Positions 63,789-64,000 of a DNA stretch of 64,000 nt are shown piece by piece; within the stretch, counting starts at the first letter, position 1, and each line of letters opens with the position of its first letter. Source of the stretch: a virus; IMG/VR virus record IMGVR_UViG_3300032217_000845, positions 1 to 64,000 of that record; one strand, given 5' to 3'. Made by a program: the position numbers and the translations under genes. The notes under the pieces were generated by a model. That model was not told the DNA's origin. It made no database searches and saw nothing but the letters and a program-made list of their open reading frames with translations.

Positions 63789-64000
63789 ATGACACTAGTA
63801 GCAGATACCAAGATTGGCACAGCAGTAGAAACCAAGATTGGCACAGCCGAGTTGAGTGCTGGTAGAGAACGCAAGAACTTCTACAAAGACGGAACTAGGG
63901 TTGCTCACATAGACAGGATTTACGCACCGAGCAGAGTGTTTATTGACTTGGGCGAGAGTGTCTGGGAACACCTGAACAACAGACACAATAGGGATTGGCA
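63789..64000 (+). CDS. Hypothetical protein, 3' end outside window
   Basis: ATG after CTGAAAGGGACAAA. The readable 70 residues start MTLVADTKIGTAVETKIGTA, a short internal repeat, and continue RIYAPSRVFIDLGESVWEHL. No family recognised. The cassette pattern continues off the right edge. Confidence 0.65.
   Translation, partial: MTLVADTKIGTAVETKIGTAELSAGRERKNFYKDGTRVAHIDRIYAPSRVFIDLGESVWEHLNNRHNRDW

Overview
The window reads as about 64 kb of a large double-stranded DNA tailed phage of a low-G+C actinobacterium. Two WhiB-family proteins, a DUF3039 protein, a ClgR/PopR-like regulator, an actinobacterial-type SSB and several apparently leaderless promoters point to Actinobacteria. Family A DNA polymerase, D5-like primase/helicase, tail proteins, endolysin-type enzymes, tmRNA and tRNAs point to a phage. 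The moderate G+C and the tail proteins would suit a freshwater actinobacterium, but that is inference. No portal, major capsid or large terminase is visible, so the window is part of a bigger genome.

Layout. 1-680 (+): end of a tail/fibre gene and two tiny genes. 666-14192 (-): replication and recombination operon (WhiB-like, pyrimidine-dimer-glycosylase-like protein, DUF669-type SSB, Sak4-like ATPase, Cas4-like nuclease, SNF2 helicase, RuvC-like resolvase, DNA polymerase, metallophosphatase, nucleotidyl- and glycosyltransferases). 14389-17926 (+): primase/helicase and a glycosyltransferase. 17865-19724 (-): serine recombinase and a DUF4406-dNMP kinase fusion. 20046-25184 (-): tail-fibre block including a collagen-like protein. 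25306-36328 (+): GH130-like protein, class II ribonucleotide reductase with NrdH redoxin, WhiB, holin-like protein, tmRNA, a structured RNA, two tRNAs, many tiny overlapping genes, Hsp20, glycosyltransferase, zincin-like peptidase and DNA methyltransferase. 36578-43164 (-): tandem-M23 lysin, ParB-like protein, and a 1135-aa secreted coiled-coil/PA14 protein. 43308-49767 (+): small zinc-binding proteins, helix-turn-helix proteins, small-terminase-like protein and a CHAP-like lysin lacking its cysteine. 49980-64000 (+): a MoxR/VWA (CobS/CobT-like) pair, then a long run of small early-type genes.

The most unusual part is the right end. From about 50 kb nearly every gene or gene pair is an insulated cassette: an extended -10 promoter (TTGAC-N17-TANNNT, usually with TGN before the -10), often a short leader hairpin, a CNGAAAGGGAAACA-type ribosome binding site, the gene, a strong intrinsic terminator, and then an invariant 15-mer TGTATTCGTTTTTTC (12 forward copies and 2 inverted). 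A second element, AACTTCGYATTAGT, recurs near the promoters. Other stand-out observations are the apparent complete absence of GATC in 64 kb, two candidate structured RNAs of no recognised family (30616-30870 and 58258-58527), an in-frame GTCGACGCCAGTA motif in seven neighbouring genes, and a strand-biased AACCG-rich block at 45.7-49.75 kb.

The parts fit a lytic programme: early cassettes reprogramme the host (ClgR-like and other HTH proteins, WhiB proteins, phosphatase), the reductase and dNMP kinase supply nucleotides, the replication operon copies DNA, and tail, glycan-active and lysis genes act late.
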